64,000 nucleotides of DNA. Origin: Phenylobacterium sp. Its GTDB lineage: Bacteria; Pseudomonadota; Alphaproteobacteria; Caulobacterales; Caulobacteraceae. Shown here piece after piece: positions 38,480-47,201 of the stretch. The translations under genes were made by a program, and so were the position numbers. How positions within the stretch are numbered: position 1 is the first letter of the stretch; each line of letters begins with the position of its first letter. The stretch lies in assembly GCA_020402745.1 (NCBI GenBank), contig JADBYZ010000013.1, forward strand, positions 124,001-188,000, given 5' to 3'. The notes beneath the pieces were generated by a model, which had not been told where the DNA came from, searched no databases, and was given only the letters and a program-made list of their open reading frames with translations.

Positions 38480-39330
38480 CCGAGACGCCCTCCCCCCCGC
38501 CACCTCGTGCGCCGACCCTGGCCGGTCGTCTCTTCTGGGCCCTGCTCGCCTTCGCCGCCGCCGCGGTGATCGCCGTCGCCGCCTTCATCCGGTTCGGTCC
38601 CGCCCTGCCGCCGCCCCTCGCCCTTGGGCCTGCGCCAAAGCCCCCCGGAGAGCGCGCTGCGACCCTGTCGCCCGCTCCCGCGCTTGCGGCCGTGGACGCC
38701 CCCGCGCCCGCCCGGGCCCTGGCCCCGGAGGTTCCCGCCGCCGACCTCGCCCGCCTCGAGGCGCGCCTTGACGACCTTGAGGCCGGCCAGTCCCGGGCAG
38801 CGGCCTCCGCCCGCTCCGCCCTGGCCGCCGCCGCCCTGCTCTCCGCCGCCCAGACCTCCCGGCCCTTCACGTCGGAGCTGGCGGCCGTGGAGGCGCTGGC
38901 CCCGGCCGACCTCGATCTCTCCGGCTTCGCCGCCATGGCGGCGACGGGCGCCCCCAGCCGGGCCGCCCTGGCCCTGGACTTCCCGGACTTCGCCGCCCGC
39001 GCCGCCGCCGCCGCCCGTCAGCCGGGCGAGACCGCGCCCCTGAGCGAGCGCCTGCTGGCGGGGCTGTCCCGGGTCATCCTGGTCCGGCCTGTGGGGCGGA
39101 TCCCGGGCGATGCGCCGGAAGCCCGGCTCGCCCGGGCCGAGGTCCAGCTGAACGAGGGCGACCTGGAGGCCGCGCTGGCCAGTCTCGCCGGCCTGCCCCC
39201 CGCCGCCCAGGCGACCCTGGCGCCCTGGTGGGACCGGGCCCAGGCCCGCGCCCGCCTGGACCGTCAGGCCGCCGCTCTGGGCGAGCGCGCCCTTCGTGAC
39301 CTCGCCCGCCTCGAGGAGGCCGCTCCGTGA
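38476..39330 (+). CDS. Mitofilin/Mic60-like membrane protein
   Basis: 284 residues. One transmembrane segment lies at about 17-41, followed by an Ala/Pro-rich region and helical segments (DLARLEARLDDLEAGQSRAA). The hemC-hemD-(mitofilin)-hemY order is the conserved alphaproteobacterial context of Mic60 homologues, linked to mitochondrial cristae organisation and, in bacteria, to intracytoplasmic membranes and envelope contact (family knowledge). Sequence similarity alone is weak because of compositional bias; the call depends on synteny and topology. Overlaps hemD (ATGA) and hemY (GTGA). Confidence 0.7.
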   Translation: MTETPSPPPPRAPTLAGRLFWALLAFAAAAVIAVAAFIRFGPALPPPLALGPAPKPPGERAATLSPAPALAAVDAPAPARALAPEVPAADLARLEARLDDLEAGQSRAAASARSALAAAALLSAAQTSRPFTSELAAVEALAPADLDLSGFAAMAATGAPSRAALALDFPDFAARAAAAARQPGETAPLSERLLAGLSRVILVRPVGRIPGDAPEARLARAEVQLNEGDLEAALASLAGLPPAAQATLAPWWDRAQARARLDRQAAALGERALRDLARLEEAAP

Positions 39331-40844
39331 TCCGCTCGGTCGTCTTCCTCTTCCTGGCGGCCCTCGCGGCCGCCGTCGTCCTGTCCCTGGCCGGGGAGTC
39401 CGGTCGCGCCAGCATCCTCTGGCTGGGCTGGCGGGCGGACATGACCGCCACGGCCCTCCTGGTCCTCGTGCTGCTGGTCTCCCTGCTGGCCTTCGCCGCC
39501 TGGCGCCTGATCCTCTGGGTGGTGGACGCGCCCCGCCGGGCCGCTGCGGCCCGGGCGGAATCCCGCCGCCGGCAGGAACTGGAGGTCCTGACCCGGGGCT
39601 TCGTGGCCGTGGCCGCCGGCGATGGCGCTGAGGCCCGCCGCCTGGCCGCCAAGGCCGCCGACCTCTCCGCCGAGGCGCCGGCCCTCGCCCGGCTCCTCAC
39701 CGCCCGCGCCGCCGAGGCCGCTGAGGACCCGGACGCCGCCGAGGCCGCCTGGACCGCCATGCTGGCCTTCCCGGATCTGCGCCTCGCCGCCCGCCGGGGC
39801 CTCGCCACCCTGGCCCTGAGTCGGGGCGACCGGGCCGGCGCCGTCCAGCACGCCGAGGCCGCCTTCGCCCTGGCCCGGACGGCCCGCTGGGCCTGGCGCG
39901 TCCTCCTCGAGGCCCGCCTGGAGGCCGGCGACTGGGAGGCCGCCCGCGACCTCCTCAAGACCGGCCAGGACCGGCGCATTGTCAGCCCCGACGTGGCCGA
40001 GCGCGGCCGCGCCGCCCTGCTCGCCGCCTCCGCCGCCCAGCTGGACCTGACCGGCGACGCCCGGGCCCGCAGCCGCGCCGCTGACTACGCCATGGAGGCC
40101 GCCCGTCTCCAGCCCGGCTTCGCCCCCGGCGTGGTCATGGCCGCCCGCCTCCTCTCCGCCCAGGGCAAGGCCGGCCGGGCGGCCCAGGTGGTCGAGGCCG
40201 CCTGGAGGGCGGCGCCCCACCCCGCCCTGTGGCTGGCCCTGCGCGACCTGAAGACCCGGGAGACCCCGCGGGAGCGGGCGGGCCGGCTGGCGGCCCTCGC
40301 CGCCCTCAATCCGGGCGCCCGGGAGTCGCGCATATTGACGGTCGAGGCGGCCCTGACCGGTGGCGACGCCGCGCGCGCGGTCGAGCTGGCCCGGGGCCTG
40401 GAGGCCGAGCCCCTGACCGCCCGGATCGCCGGCCTCCTGGCCCGCGCCGCCTTCGCCGCCGGCCGACCCGACGAGGCCCGGGTCTGGCGTGGCCGGGGCA
40501 TCGCGGCGCCCCGGGAGCCGGACTGGTCGGACCTGGACCCTGAGGGCCGCGCTTTTTCCTACCAGCCCGCCGACTGGGCCCGCCTGGCCGTCAGCTTCGC
40601 CGAGACGGGCGAGCTCATCCATCCCCGCCACGAACGACGGGAGCCGGGCCTCTCGGACCTGCCGGACCTGCCCATGTCCTATGCCGAGCAGGACCTTTCC
40701 GGCCTGGAGGCTTCGGCGCCCTTCCCCATCGGCGAGGGACTGCAGGGCGAGGAGGAGGACGAGGACCTCGACCCGCCCCCCACGCCCGCCGCCCCGCCGC
40801 CCGCGCGTCGCCGCTTGGCGAGACCGCCGCGAGACGCTAAGTAG
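39327..40844 (+). CDS. hemY: HemY-type TPR membrane protein
   Basis: 505 residues, GTG start overlapping the preceding stop. Two N-terminal transmembrane segments (about 1-22 and 38-66) come before a long Ala-rich helical-repeat region, as in the HemY_N family. Despite the name, this family (the enterobacterial hemX-hemY operon type) is not the protoporphyrinogen oxidase HemY of Gram-positive bacteria. Its exact role is unknown. The C-terminus ends in a Pro-rich basic tail. Last gene of the hemC operon; tRNA-Thr follows 38 bp later. Confidence 0.82.
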   Translation: MIRSVVFLFLAALAAAVVLSLAGESGRASILWLGWRADMTATALLVLVLLVSLLAFAAWRLILWVVDAPRRAAAARAESRRRQELEVLTRGFVAVAAGDGAEARRLAAKAADLSAEAPALARLLTARAAEAAEDPDAAEAAWTAMLAFPDLRLAARRGLATLALSRGDRAGAVQHAEAAFALARTARWAWRVLLEARLEAGDWEAARDLLKTGQDRRIVSPDVAERGRAALLAASAAQLDLTGDARARSRAADYAMEAARLQPGFAPGVVMAARLLSAQGKAGRAAQVVEAAWRAAPHPALWLALRDLKTRETPRERAGRLAALAALNPGARESRILTVEAALTGGDAARAVELARGLEAEPLTARIAGLLARAAFAAGRPDEARVWRGRGIAAPREPDWSDLDPEGRAFSYQPADWARLAVSFAETGELIHPRHERREPGLSDLPDLPMSYAEQDLSGLEASAPFPIGEGLQGEEEDEDLDPPPTPAAPPPARRRLARPPRDAK

Positions 40845-40882
40845 GCCCCGTCCGCGGGCCCCAGCGCCCGACAGGCCCTTGG

Positions 40883-40958
40883 GCCGCCTTAGCTCAGCCG
40901 GTAGAGCGGCGCATTCGTAATGCGTAGGTCAGGTGTTCGAGTCACCTAGGCGGCACCA
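40883..40958 (+). tRNA. tRNA-Thr (CGT anticodon)
   Basis: 76-nt cloverleaf with encoded CCA. The acceptor stem is GCCGCCT / AGGCGGC, the D arm AGCTCAGCCGGTAGAGC, the anticodon loop TTCGTAA (anticodon CGT, reads ACG), and the T arm contains the GTTCGAGTC loop. The sequence is close to known bacterial tRNA-Thr(CGU). No integrase or duplicated 3' end is seen beside it. Confidence 0.97.
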
Positions 40959-40991
40959 TTTCGCGGTTCTCAGGAGGTTCAAGATTTTCCC

Positions 40992-41501
40992 ATGGGCGCA
41001 TTGGCGATCCGGATCCGGCCCGAGGAAGAGCGGGATCACCCCGCGATCCATGACCTCACCCGGCGGGCCTTTGCGCCCATGGCTTTCGCCGCCGGCGACG
41101 AACAGGAGCTGATCGAGGCCCTGCGCCGCCTCGGAGCGCTGAGCCTCTCCCTCGTGGCCGAACAGGATGGCCGGGTCGTGGGCCATGTTGCGATATCGCC
41201 GGTCACCCACGAGAGCGGTGCGGAGGGGTGGTTCGGCCTGGGTCCCATTTCCGTCGAACCGGCCCTCCAGAGACAGGGGGTCGGCGGAGCCCTGATCGCC
41301 GAGGTCAGGCTCTGGCTGGCGGCTCGGGACGCCCGGGGCTGCGTCCTCACCGGAGACCCCCGCTACTATCCGAGGCACGGCTTCCTTCCCGCCCCCAGGC
41401 ACGCGCCGGAGGCCGAGCCGGCGGAGTATTTCATGGTCCTGTCCCTCTCCGGCCGCATTCCGGACGGCCGCTTCCGCTTCCACCCGGCCTTTTCCGCCTG
41501 A
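40992..41501 (+). CDS. GNAT-family N-acetyltransferase (YhbS-like)
   Basis: 169 residues. Motif A reads GPISVEPALQRQGVGGALIAEVRLWLAARDARG, then LTGDPRYYPRHGFLPA, the signature of the COG3153 (YhbS) group. Acceptor unknown. It begins 33 bp after the tRNA. Confidence 0.88.
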   Translation: MGALAIRIRPEEERDHPAIHDLTRRAFAPMAFAAGDEQELIEALRRLGALSLSLVAEQDGRVVGHVAISPVTHESGAEGWFGLGPISVEPALQRQGVGGALIAEVRLWLAARDARGCVLTGDPRYYPRHGFLPAPRHAPEAEPAEYFMVLSLSGRIPDGRFRFHPAFSA

Positions 41502-41586
41502 CCGCCTCCCGGTTCACATCCGCGCCGCAAGGGGCTAAGGCCATTTCGTCGCCCCCGCCGGGCGGCGTCTGTCGCGGGAGGGCGCC

Positions 41587-42039
41587 ATGAGCCGCCGGGT
41601 CCATGTGCTGAACGGTCCGAACCTGAACCTGCTGGGCCAGCGGGAGCCGCATCTCTATGGCTCGCGCACCCTGGCCGACGTGGAGGCCCTGTGCCGCGCG
41701 GCGGCGGGGCGGCATGGCTTCGACCTCGACTTCCGGCAGACCAACCGCGAGTACGAGATGATCGACTGGATCCAGGCGGCCCGGAAGGACGCCGGCCTGG
41801 TGATCAATCCGGCGGGCTTCAGCCACTTCTCGGCCCCGGTGCTGGACGCCCTGAAGATGTGCGAAGGCCCGGTGGTGGAGGTGCACATCTCCAACATCCA
41901 CAAGCGCACGGTGGAGGCCGACTGGCGCGGCCACTCCATCATGAGCGCCGGCGTCACTGGGGTGATCGCCGGCCTGGGCGTCCAGGGCTATGTCCTGGCC
42001 CTCGACTATCTCGCCCTGGCCCTGGCCGGAGAGGCCTGA
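41587..42039 (+). CDS. aroQ: 3-Dehydroquinate dehydratase, type II
   Basis: Dehydrates 3-dehydroquinate to 3-dehydroshikimate. 150 residues, the standard length of the dodecameric type II enzyme. The catalytic R19 and Y24 are in LLGQREPHLYG, and VEVHISNIHKR carries the catalytic and binding histidines. It complements aroE at the other end of the window. Confidence 0.95.
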   Translation: MSRRVHVLNGPNLNLLGQREPHLYGSRTLADVEALCRAAAGRHGFDLDFRQTNREYEMIDWIQAARKDAGLVINPAGFSHFSAPVLDALKMCEGPVVEVHISNIHKRTVEADWRGHSIMSAGVTGVIAGLGVQGYVLALDYLALALAGEA

Positions 42040-42150
42040 GCGCCGCTTCCGGCGGCGGATGCGGGTAAGTCTTGCGCCTGCCCCCGCCGGGCTTTCATAT
42101 GAGGGTCACGAAGCTGGCGCGGCGCCGGCCGCGCGGTCGGGAGGTACAGC

Positions 42151-43410
42151 GTGACCCAGGAGCTCCGGGACTACGACCTGATCGTCGTGGGCGGCGGCGT
42201 CGCCGGCGGGGCTCTATCGACCGTCATGGCGCGCGCCGGACGCCGAGTCCTCCTGCTTGAGCAGACCGAGACCTATGTCGACCGGGTGCGCGGCGAATGG
42301 ATCGCCCCCTGGGGGGTGGCCGAGACCCGCACCCTTGGCCTCTATGACAGCCTCATCGCAGCGGGCGGCCACCATCTCCGCCGCCACATCACCTATGACG
42401 AGACCCTGTCACCGAAGGCGGCGGAGGCGGCGCCCCTGCCCCTCGATGTTTTCGCCCCTGGGGTTCCGGGTCCCCTGTGCCTGAGGCATCCCGTTCATTG
42501 CCAGGCCCTGTTCGACGCCGCCCTGGGCGCCGGGGCTGACGCCCGCCGCGGCGTGACAGTGACGGAAATCCGGACCGGGACGGACCCAAGGGTGACCTTC
42601 GAGGTCGAGGGCGAGACCTTCCTGGCCCGGGCGCCCCTGGTGGTGGGCGCCGACGGCCGGACCTCCGCCGTGCGCCAGGCGGCGGGGATTCCCCTGCACC
42701 TGGATACGCCCCACCACTGGTTCGCAGGCCTCCTGGTCGAGGGTGTCGAGGGCTGGCCTGAGGACACCCAGGCTATCGGCACCGAGGGCGACTTCGGCTT
42801 CCTGGCCTTCCCGCAGGGGGACGGCAAGGTGCGGGTCTATGGCGGCTTTCCCCTTGACCAGGCCCGGCGGTTCCAGGGCCCGGACGGCGCACGCCGCTTT
42901 CTGGACGCCTTCGCCGTCTCCTGCAGCCCGCGGAATGCCCGCCTGGTGGCCGGCCGACCCGCCGGCCCCGTGGGCGCCTTCATCAACGCGGACTCCTGGA
43001 CGGACAAGCCCTTCGCCATGGGCGCGGTCCTGGTGGGCGATGCGGCCGGCTGGAACGACCCCATCCTCGGCCTTGGGCTGTCCATCACCTACCGGGATGT
43101 GCGGATCGTCTCCGATCTGTTGAAGTCCGCTCCCCCCGGCCGGGTCCCGGACTTTTCGTCCTACGCCGTCGAGCGCGCTGAGCGCATGCGGCGGCTGAGG
43201 TTCACCGCCCGGATCCAGGCCGCCCTGGACATGGAGTTCGGGCCCGAGGCCGCAGCGCGACGGAAGGATCTGCACGTGCGGGCACAGGCAGACCCCGGGC
43301 TCAAGGCGCACGCCTTCGCCGTCATGGCCGGCCCGGAGACCGTACCGGCGGAGCTCTTTACCGAGGCCCACCGGGCCCGGGTCCTGGGACTTTCGGAGGT
43401 CGCCCCATGA
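42151..43410 (+). CDS. FAD-dependent monooxygenase (PHBH fold)
   Basis: 419 residues, GTG start with GGGAGG nearby. The FAD loop is LIVVGGGVAGGALSTVMARAG (N-terminal), VVGADGRTSAVRQAAG forms the DG motif, and VLVGDAAGWNDPILGLGLS is the GD motif. Substrate unknown; the GEWIAPWGV insert differs from the ring hydroxylases I know. First of four tightly linked genes (NTF2-like, phosphotransferase, enoyl-CoA hydratase). Confidence 0.87.
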   Translation: MTQELRDYDLIVVGGGVAGGALSTVMARAGRRVLLLEQTETYVDRVRGEWIAPWGVAETRTLGLYDSLIAAGGHHLRRHITYDETLSPKAAEAAPLPLDVFAPGVPGPLCLRHPVHCQALFDAALGAGADARRGVTVTEIRTGTDPRVTFEVEGETFLARAPLVVGADGRTSAVRQAAGIPLHLDTPHHWFAGLLVEGVEGWPEDTQAIGTEGDFGFLAFPQGDGKVRVYGGFPLDQARRFQGPDGARRFLDAFAVSCSPRNARLVAGRPAGPVGAFINADSWTDKPFAMGAVLVGDAAGWNDPILGLGLSITYRDVRIVSDLLKSAPPGRVPDFSSYAVERAERMRRLRFTARIQAALDMEFGPEAAARRKDLHVRAQADPGLKAHAFAVMAGPETVPAELFTEAHRARVLGLSEVAP

Positions 43411-43766
43411 GCGGGATCGACATCGCCGCCTACAACGCCGACTGGCTGAAGGCCTGGACGGACAAGGATGTAGACCGGCTCTGCAGCTTCTATGCCGCCG
43501 ACTGTACCTACCAGGACCCGCAGACGGCGGCGGGTCTGAAGGGCAATGACGCCCTGCGCGCCTATCTGACCGGCCTGTTCGCGGCCACGCCGCCCATGAC
43601 CTACACGCCGGACGAGGTCTGGCCCATTCCCGGCGGTTTCTGCGGCCGCTGGTACTGCGACATCGGCGAGGGCGGCGCCCTGGGCCGGATCCGCGGCTTC
43701 GACCTGGTCCTGCTCGACGGCGACCGCATCACCCACAACGAAGTCTACGTGCACCCGCTTCCATGA
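43407..43766 (+). CDS. NTF2/SnoaL-like protein
   Basis: 119 residues of the cone-shaped NTF2 fold: an N-terminal helix NADWLKAWTDKDVDRLCSFYAADC, then a beta-rich half with FCGRWYCDIGEG and a terminal HNEVYVH. Such proteins act as small isomerases, cyclases or binding partners. ATGA overlaps on both sides tie it to the monooxygenase and the phosphotransferase. Confidence 0.82.
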   Translation: MSGIDIAAYNADWLKAWTDKDVDRLCSFYAADCTYQDPQTAAGLKGNDALRAYLTGLFAATPPMTYTPDEVWPIPGGFCGRWYCDIGEGGALGRIRGFDLVLLDGDRITHNEVYVHPLP

Positions 43767-44836
43767 CCCGACCCGACATCCGCGAACCCGGCGACATCGA
43801 CGCCGCCTGGCTGACCGCCGTCCTCGCCGCCGGCGGGGTCGACGCCGAGGTCCGCAGCTTCACCGCCCGCCAGGTGGGGACCGGCCAGATCGGCGACAGC
43901 GTCCGCTTCACCCTGGACTACGCCCGCCGTGGCGACGGCGCCCCGGACTCCCTGGTGGGCAAGTTCCCGTCGGCCGGGGCGGAGAGCCGGGCCACCGGCG
44001 TCGCGCTGGGCAACTACCTGCGCGAGGTGCGCTTCTACCAGCACCTGGCGCCTAAGGCCCTGGTGCATACGCCCCGCTGCTGGTTCACCGACGTCGACGA
44101 GGCGACCCACAACTTCGTCCTGATGATGGAGGACCTGGCGCCCGCCGGGCAGGGCGACCAGCTGCGTGGGGTGACCCTGGACCAGGCCCGCCTGGTCACC
44201 GTGCAGGCCGGCCTCCTCCACGCCTCGCACTGGGGCGACGACGGGCTGGACGACCTGCCTTGGGTGTCGGGATCGAAGGCCGCCCCATCCTCCCCCGTCG
44301 GCGACGACGCCGTGGCCATGCTCTGGGCGGGCTTCAAGGACCGCTACGCCGAACGCCTGAAGCCGGAATGGACCGAGGTCGGGGACTGGGTCTCCACTCG
44401 CTTTTCCTGGCTGGGCCAGAGGCATGACGGCCCCCGCTGCCTGACGCACAATGACTTCCGCCCCGACAACATGATGTTCGCCACGCCCGAGGGCGGATAC
44501 CCCGTCACCGTCCTGGACTGGCAGTCCTTCGCCTACGGGGCCGGACCCACGGACCTGGCCTACTTCCTGGCCGGCGCCCTGCCGGGGGAGGTCCGCCGGG
44601 CCCATGAGGACGAGCTGCTGCAGCTCTACCTCGACACCCTCACCACCCACGGCGTCAGCGGCTACGCCATGGCCGACCTGCGCCGCCACTATGGCCAGGG
44701 CGCCTACCTGTTGTTCCTGACCGCCTTCTTCGCCGCCATGGTCGTGACCCGCACGGCCCGGGGCGACGACATGTTCATCCAGATGCTGGGCAGCGCCGCC
44801 GATCACATGATCGAGCACGGCGCCATGAGGGACTGA
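43763..44836 (+). CDS. APH/EcKinase-like phosphotransferase
   Basis: 357 residues with a protein-kinase-like fold: catalytic loop CLTHNDFRPDNMMF (Asp base) and the metal-binding Asp in TVLDWQSFAYGAGPTDLAYFL. The N-terminal part carries SLVGKFPSAGAESRA with the ATP lysine. The family phosphorylates small hydroxylated molecules such as aminoglycosides, ecdysteroids or choline. The setting with CoA and FAD enzymes argues for a catabolic substrate rather than drug resistance. Confidence 0.85.
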   Translation: MTRPDIREPGDIDAAWLTAVLAAGGVDAEVRSFTARQVGTGQIGDSVRFTLDYARRGDGAPDSLVGKFPSAGAESRATGVALGNYLREVRFYQHLAPKALVHTPRCWFTDVDEATHNFVLMMEDLAPAGQGDQLRGVTLDQARLVTVQAGLLHASHWGDDGLDDLPWVSGSKAAPSSPVGDDAVAMLWAGFKDRYAERLKPEWTEVGDWVSTRFSWLGQRHDGPRCLTHNDFRPDNMMFATPEGGYPVTVLDWQSFAYGAGPTDLAYFLAGALPGEVRRAHEDELLQLYLDTLTTHGVSGYAMADLRRHYGQGAYLLFLTAFFAAMVVTRTARGDDMFIQMLGSAADHMIEHGAMRD

Positions 44837-44866
44837 CCCCCGCCCCCGAACCCCGGAGTTCTTCCC

Positions 44867-45664
44867 TTGAGCGATCTCGTCACCGTCCGCGACGAAGGCC
44901 ACGTCCGCTACATCACCTTGAACCGGCCCGAGAAGAAGAACGCCATCTCCCTGGAGCTCGCCTGGGGCGTGATCGAGGCGGTGCGCGCCGCCGCCGCCGA
45001 CGACAATGTCTGGGTGGTCGGCCTGACCGGCTCGGGCGACGCCTTCTGCGCGGGCCTCGACCTGACGCCGGGCGCCAAGCCCTACACGCCCCTGACGCCC
45101 CAGGCCGCCCAGCTGGACGACATCGGCTGGGTGGGCCAGTTCGTCCTGACCCTGCGCAAGACCTGCGACAAGCCGGTGGTGGGCGGGATCAATGGCGTGG
45201 CCGTGGGGGCGGGCCTGGGCCTGGCCATGGCCTGTGACGTGCGCCTCGTCGCCCACTCGGCCCGGTTGATGGCGGGCTACACCCGTATCGGCGGCTCGCC
45301 GGACGCGGGCCTGACCATCACCCTGCCCCAGGCGATGGGGTATGAGCGCGCCATGCGCTTCATGATGGAAAACCGCACGGTGACCGGCGAGGAGGCCGTC
45401 GCCTGGGGCCTGGCCGGCGAGGCGGTGGCCGACGCCGACTTCCAGGAGCGCTTCCAGGCCTATTGCCAGAGCCTCTGCGCCTGGTCGCCCATCACCCTGC
45501 GCCTGCTCAAGCGCGGCATGGTCAAGTCCTACGAGACCCCCGATCCCGAGGTGCAGCTGCGCTACGAGGTCTCCAACATCCGCATCGCCTTCGCCAGCGA
45601 GGACGCCAAGGAGGCCCGCCAGGCCTTCTTCGAGAAGCGCTCGCCGGTCTTCAAGGGCCGCTGA
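44867..45664 (+). CDS. Enoyl-CoA hydratase/isomerase family protein
   Basis: 265 residues, TTG start with GGAG eight bases upstream. The crotonase oxyanion-hole segments are DAFCAGLDL and NGVAVGAGLGLAMACDVRLV. It hydrates, isomerises or hydrolyses a CoA thioester; the substrate cannot be specified. Last gene of the 42151-45664 operon; ends 3 bp from the convergent PliI-like gene. Confidence 0.9.
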   Translation: MSDLVTVRDEGHVRYITLNRPEKKNAISLELAWGVIEAVRAAAADDNVWVVGLTGSGDAFCAGLDLTPGAKPYTPLTPQAAQLDDIGWVGQFVLTLRKTCDKPVVGGINGVAVGAGLGLAMACDVRLVAHSARLMAGYTRIGGSPDAGLTITLPQAMGYERAMRFMMENRTVTGEEAVAWGLAGEAVADADFQERFQAYCQSLCAWSPITLRLLKRGMVKSYETPDPEVQLRYEVSNIRIAFASEDAKEARQAFFEKRSPVFKGR

Positions 45665-45667
45665 GGC

Positions 45668-46129
45668 CTATCTGCGGCCCCGGCGCGGCTTCGCGGCGTC
45701 TGCGACGGCGGCGACGGGGTCGGCGTCGGCGGCGAGGCCGGTCTTCGAGGCCGCCAGGGCCAGGGCCCCCTTCTGGAACCGGAAGGCGTCCACGGCCAGG
45801 TAGCCGCCCGATCCTGCTGACCGGGCGATCACCAGGATCTCGGGCGCACCGTCCCGGTCGATGTCCGCGAACTTCAGGGCTTCAAGAGTTCCGTCCCGGG
45901 GGCGGACGGCGCCGGCGACGAAGGCGTCGAAGGGGAATGAGGGATCGCCCGCCTTGTAGAGCCGCAGGGCGTAGCTGCCGGTGCTGCGCGGCTCGCCCTC
46001 GCCCTCGTCGGCGACGACGTTCACGCCAAGGGCCTCGTCAGAGCCGTTCAGGACGATCCGGTTGAGGTCCGCGGCCGTCGCCGGCGCGGCGGCGATGAGG
46101 GCGGCGGCGATCACGGCGGATCTGAGCAT
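45668..46129 (-). CDS. PliI-type periplasmic inhibitor of I-type (invertebrate) lysozyme
   Basis: 153 residues. The signal peptide is MLRSAVIAAALIAAAPATA-AD. The mature protein contains GEPRSTGSYALRLYKAGD, FPFDAFVAGAVRPRDGTLE, FADIDRDGAPEILVIARSAG and SGGYLAVDAF. This string of motifs, including the SGxY loop that inserts into the lysozyme active site, fits the PliI family (recalled). It ends in a basic RRGRR tail. A longer start 15 codons upstream would overlap the ABC gene and spoil the signal peptide. Confidence 0.75.
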   Translation of the reverse strand: MLRSAVIAAALIAAAPATAADLNRIVLNGSDEALGVNVVADEGEGEPRSTGSYALRLYKAGDPSFPFDAFVAGAVRPRDGTLEALKFADIDRDGAPEILVIARSAGSGGYLAVDAFRFQKGALALAASKTGLAADADPVAAVADAAKPRRGRR

Positions 46130-46148
46130 GACGGCAGTCTCCAGGGGG

Positions 46149-47099
46149 TTAGCCGGCGCGGTCTGCGGCGCCATAGGTCAGGGCCACGAAGACATCCTCG
46201 AGGCTCGGGTCTTCGGTCGCCACGTCACGGACCGAGAGCCCGGCGGCCCGCACGGCGGCCAGGACCTGCTCGACGCTGGATTCGCCGGTCCTGTAGGTCA
46301 CGGCGAAGGCGCCCCCCGGGCGCAGGCGGGTCTCGAAGCCGGGCAGGACGGGGGCGGCCTCCACCGGCGTCTCGGGAGTCACCACGACGGCGCGGGTGTC
46401 GATCCGGCCGAGGAGGTCGCTGGTGGCCTCGCAGGCCACCACCTCGCCCCGGTTGATGATGGCGATCTGGTCGCAGAGCTCCTGCGCCTCTTCCAGGTAG
46501 TGGGTGGTCAGGACGATGGTCACGCCCTTCTGGTTCAGCTCGACCACATAGCGCCAGAGCTGGCGGCGCAGCTCCACATCCACCCCGGCGGTGGGCTCAT
46601 CGAGGATCAGGACGGGCGGGTTATGGGTCATGGCCTTGGCCACCATCAGGCGCCGCTTCATGCCGCCGGACAGCTGGCGGACATAGGCCTCGGCCTTGTC
46701 GGCCAGGCCCAGGGCGGTCAGCAGCTCCATGGAGCGGCGCTCCTTCGGGGGCACGCCGTACATGCCGGCCTGGACCTCGAGGGATTCCCGGGGGGTGAAG
46801 AAGGGGTCTGCGGCGATTTCCTGGGGCACCACGCCGATGGCGGCCCGGGCGTCCCGGGGGCGCTCGTCAATGTCCCGGCCCCAGATCTTCACCGTGCCGG
46901 AGGTCTTGCGCACCAGGCCGGCCAGGATGTTGATGAAGGTCGACTTGCCGGCGCCGTTCGGGCCCAGGAGGCCAAAGACCGACCCGCGCGGCACCAGGAG
47001 GTCGATTCCCTTCAGGGCCTGCATCTGCGGCGTCGTCTTGGTCGCCGCATAGGTCTTGACCACGTTCCGGGCCTCGATGGCGTAGTCGGGCAGGCTCAT
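46149..47099 (-). CDS. ABC-2-type transporter ATP-binding protein (no permease nearby)
   Basis: 316 residues. Walker A is LLGPNGAGKST, signature LSGGMKRRL, Walker B VLILDEPTAGVD, followed by the H-loop TTHYLEEAQ. The C-terminal extension (about 235-316) resembles the DUF4162-type tail of exporters of the NodI/CcmA/YadG group. No permease gene adjoins it: the downstream gene is the PliI-like inhibitor and upstream lies a divergent zinc-finger gene. Confidence 0.9.
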   Translation of the reverse strand: MSLPDYAIEARNVVKTYAATKTTPQMQALKGIDLLVPRGSVFGLLGPNGAGKSTFINILAGLVRKTSGTVKIWGRDIDERPRDARAAIGVVPQEIAADPFFTPRESLEVQAGMYGVPPKERRSMELLTALGLADKAEAYVRQLSGGMKRRLMVAKAMTHNPPVLILDEPTAGVDVELRRQLWRYVVELNQKGVTIVLTTHYLEEAQELCDQIAIINRGEVVACEATSDLLGRIDTRAVVVTPETPVEAAPVLPGFETRLRPGGAFAVTYRTGESSVEQVLAAVRAAGLSVRDVATEDPSLEDVFVALTYGAADRAG

Positions 47100-47201
47100 G
47101 GCGACCTCCGGGGCTCCGGCGCATTGACGACGAAAGCCGGGGTCGCATACCTAGAGCCTGCCCGGGCCGCCGCCAAGCGCTCCCGGCGAGGGAGATCCCC
47201 A

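Noticed and set aside
40883-40958. tRNA-Thr as an integration site for a mobile element
   Set aside because: No integrase, no duplicated tRNA 3' end, and the flanking genes are ordinary chromosomal ones.
43763-44836. Aminoglycoside resistance gene
   Set aside because: The kinase fold fits, but the operon context is metabolic and the substrate cannot be assigned to a drug.
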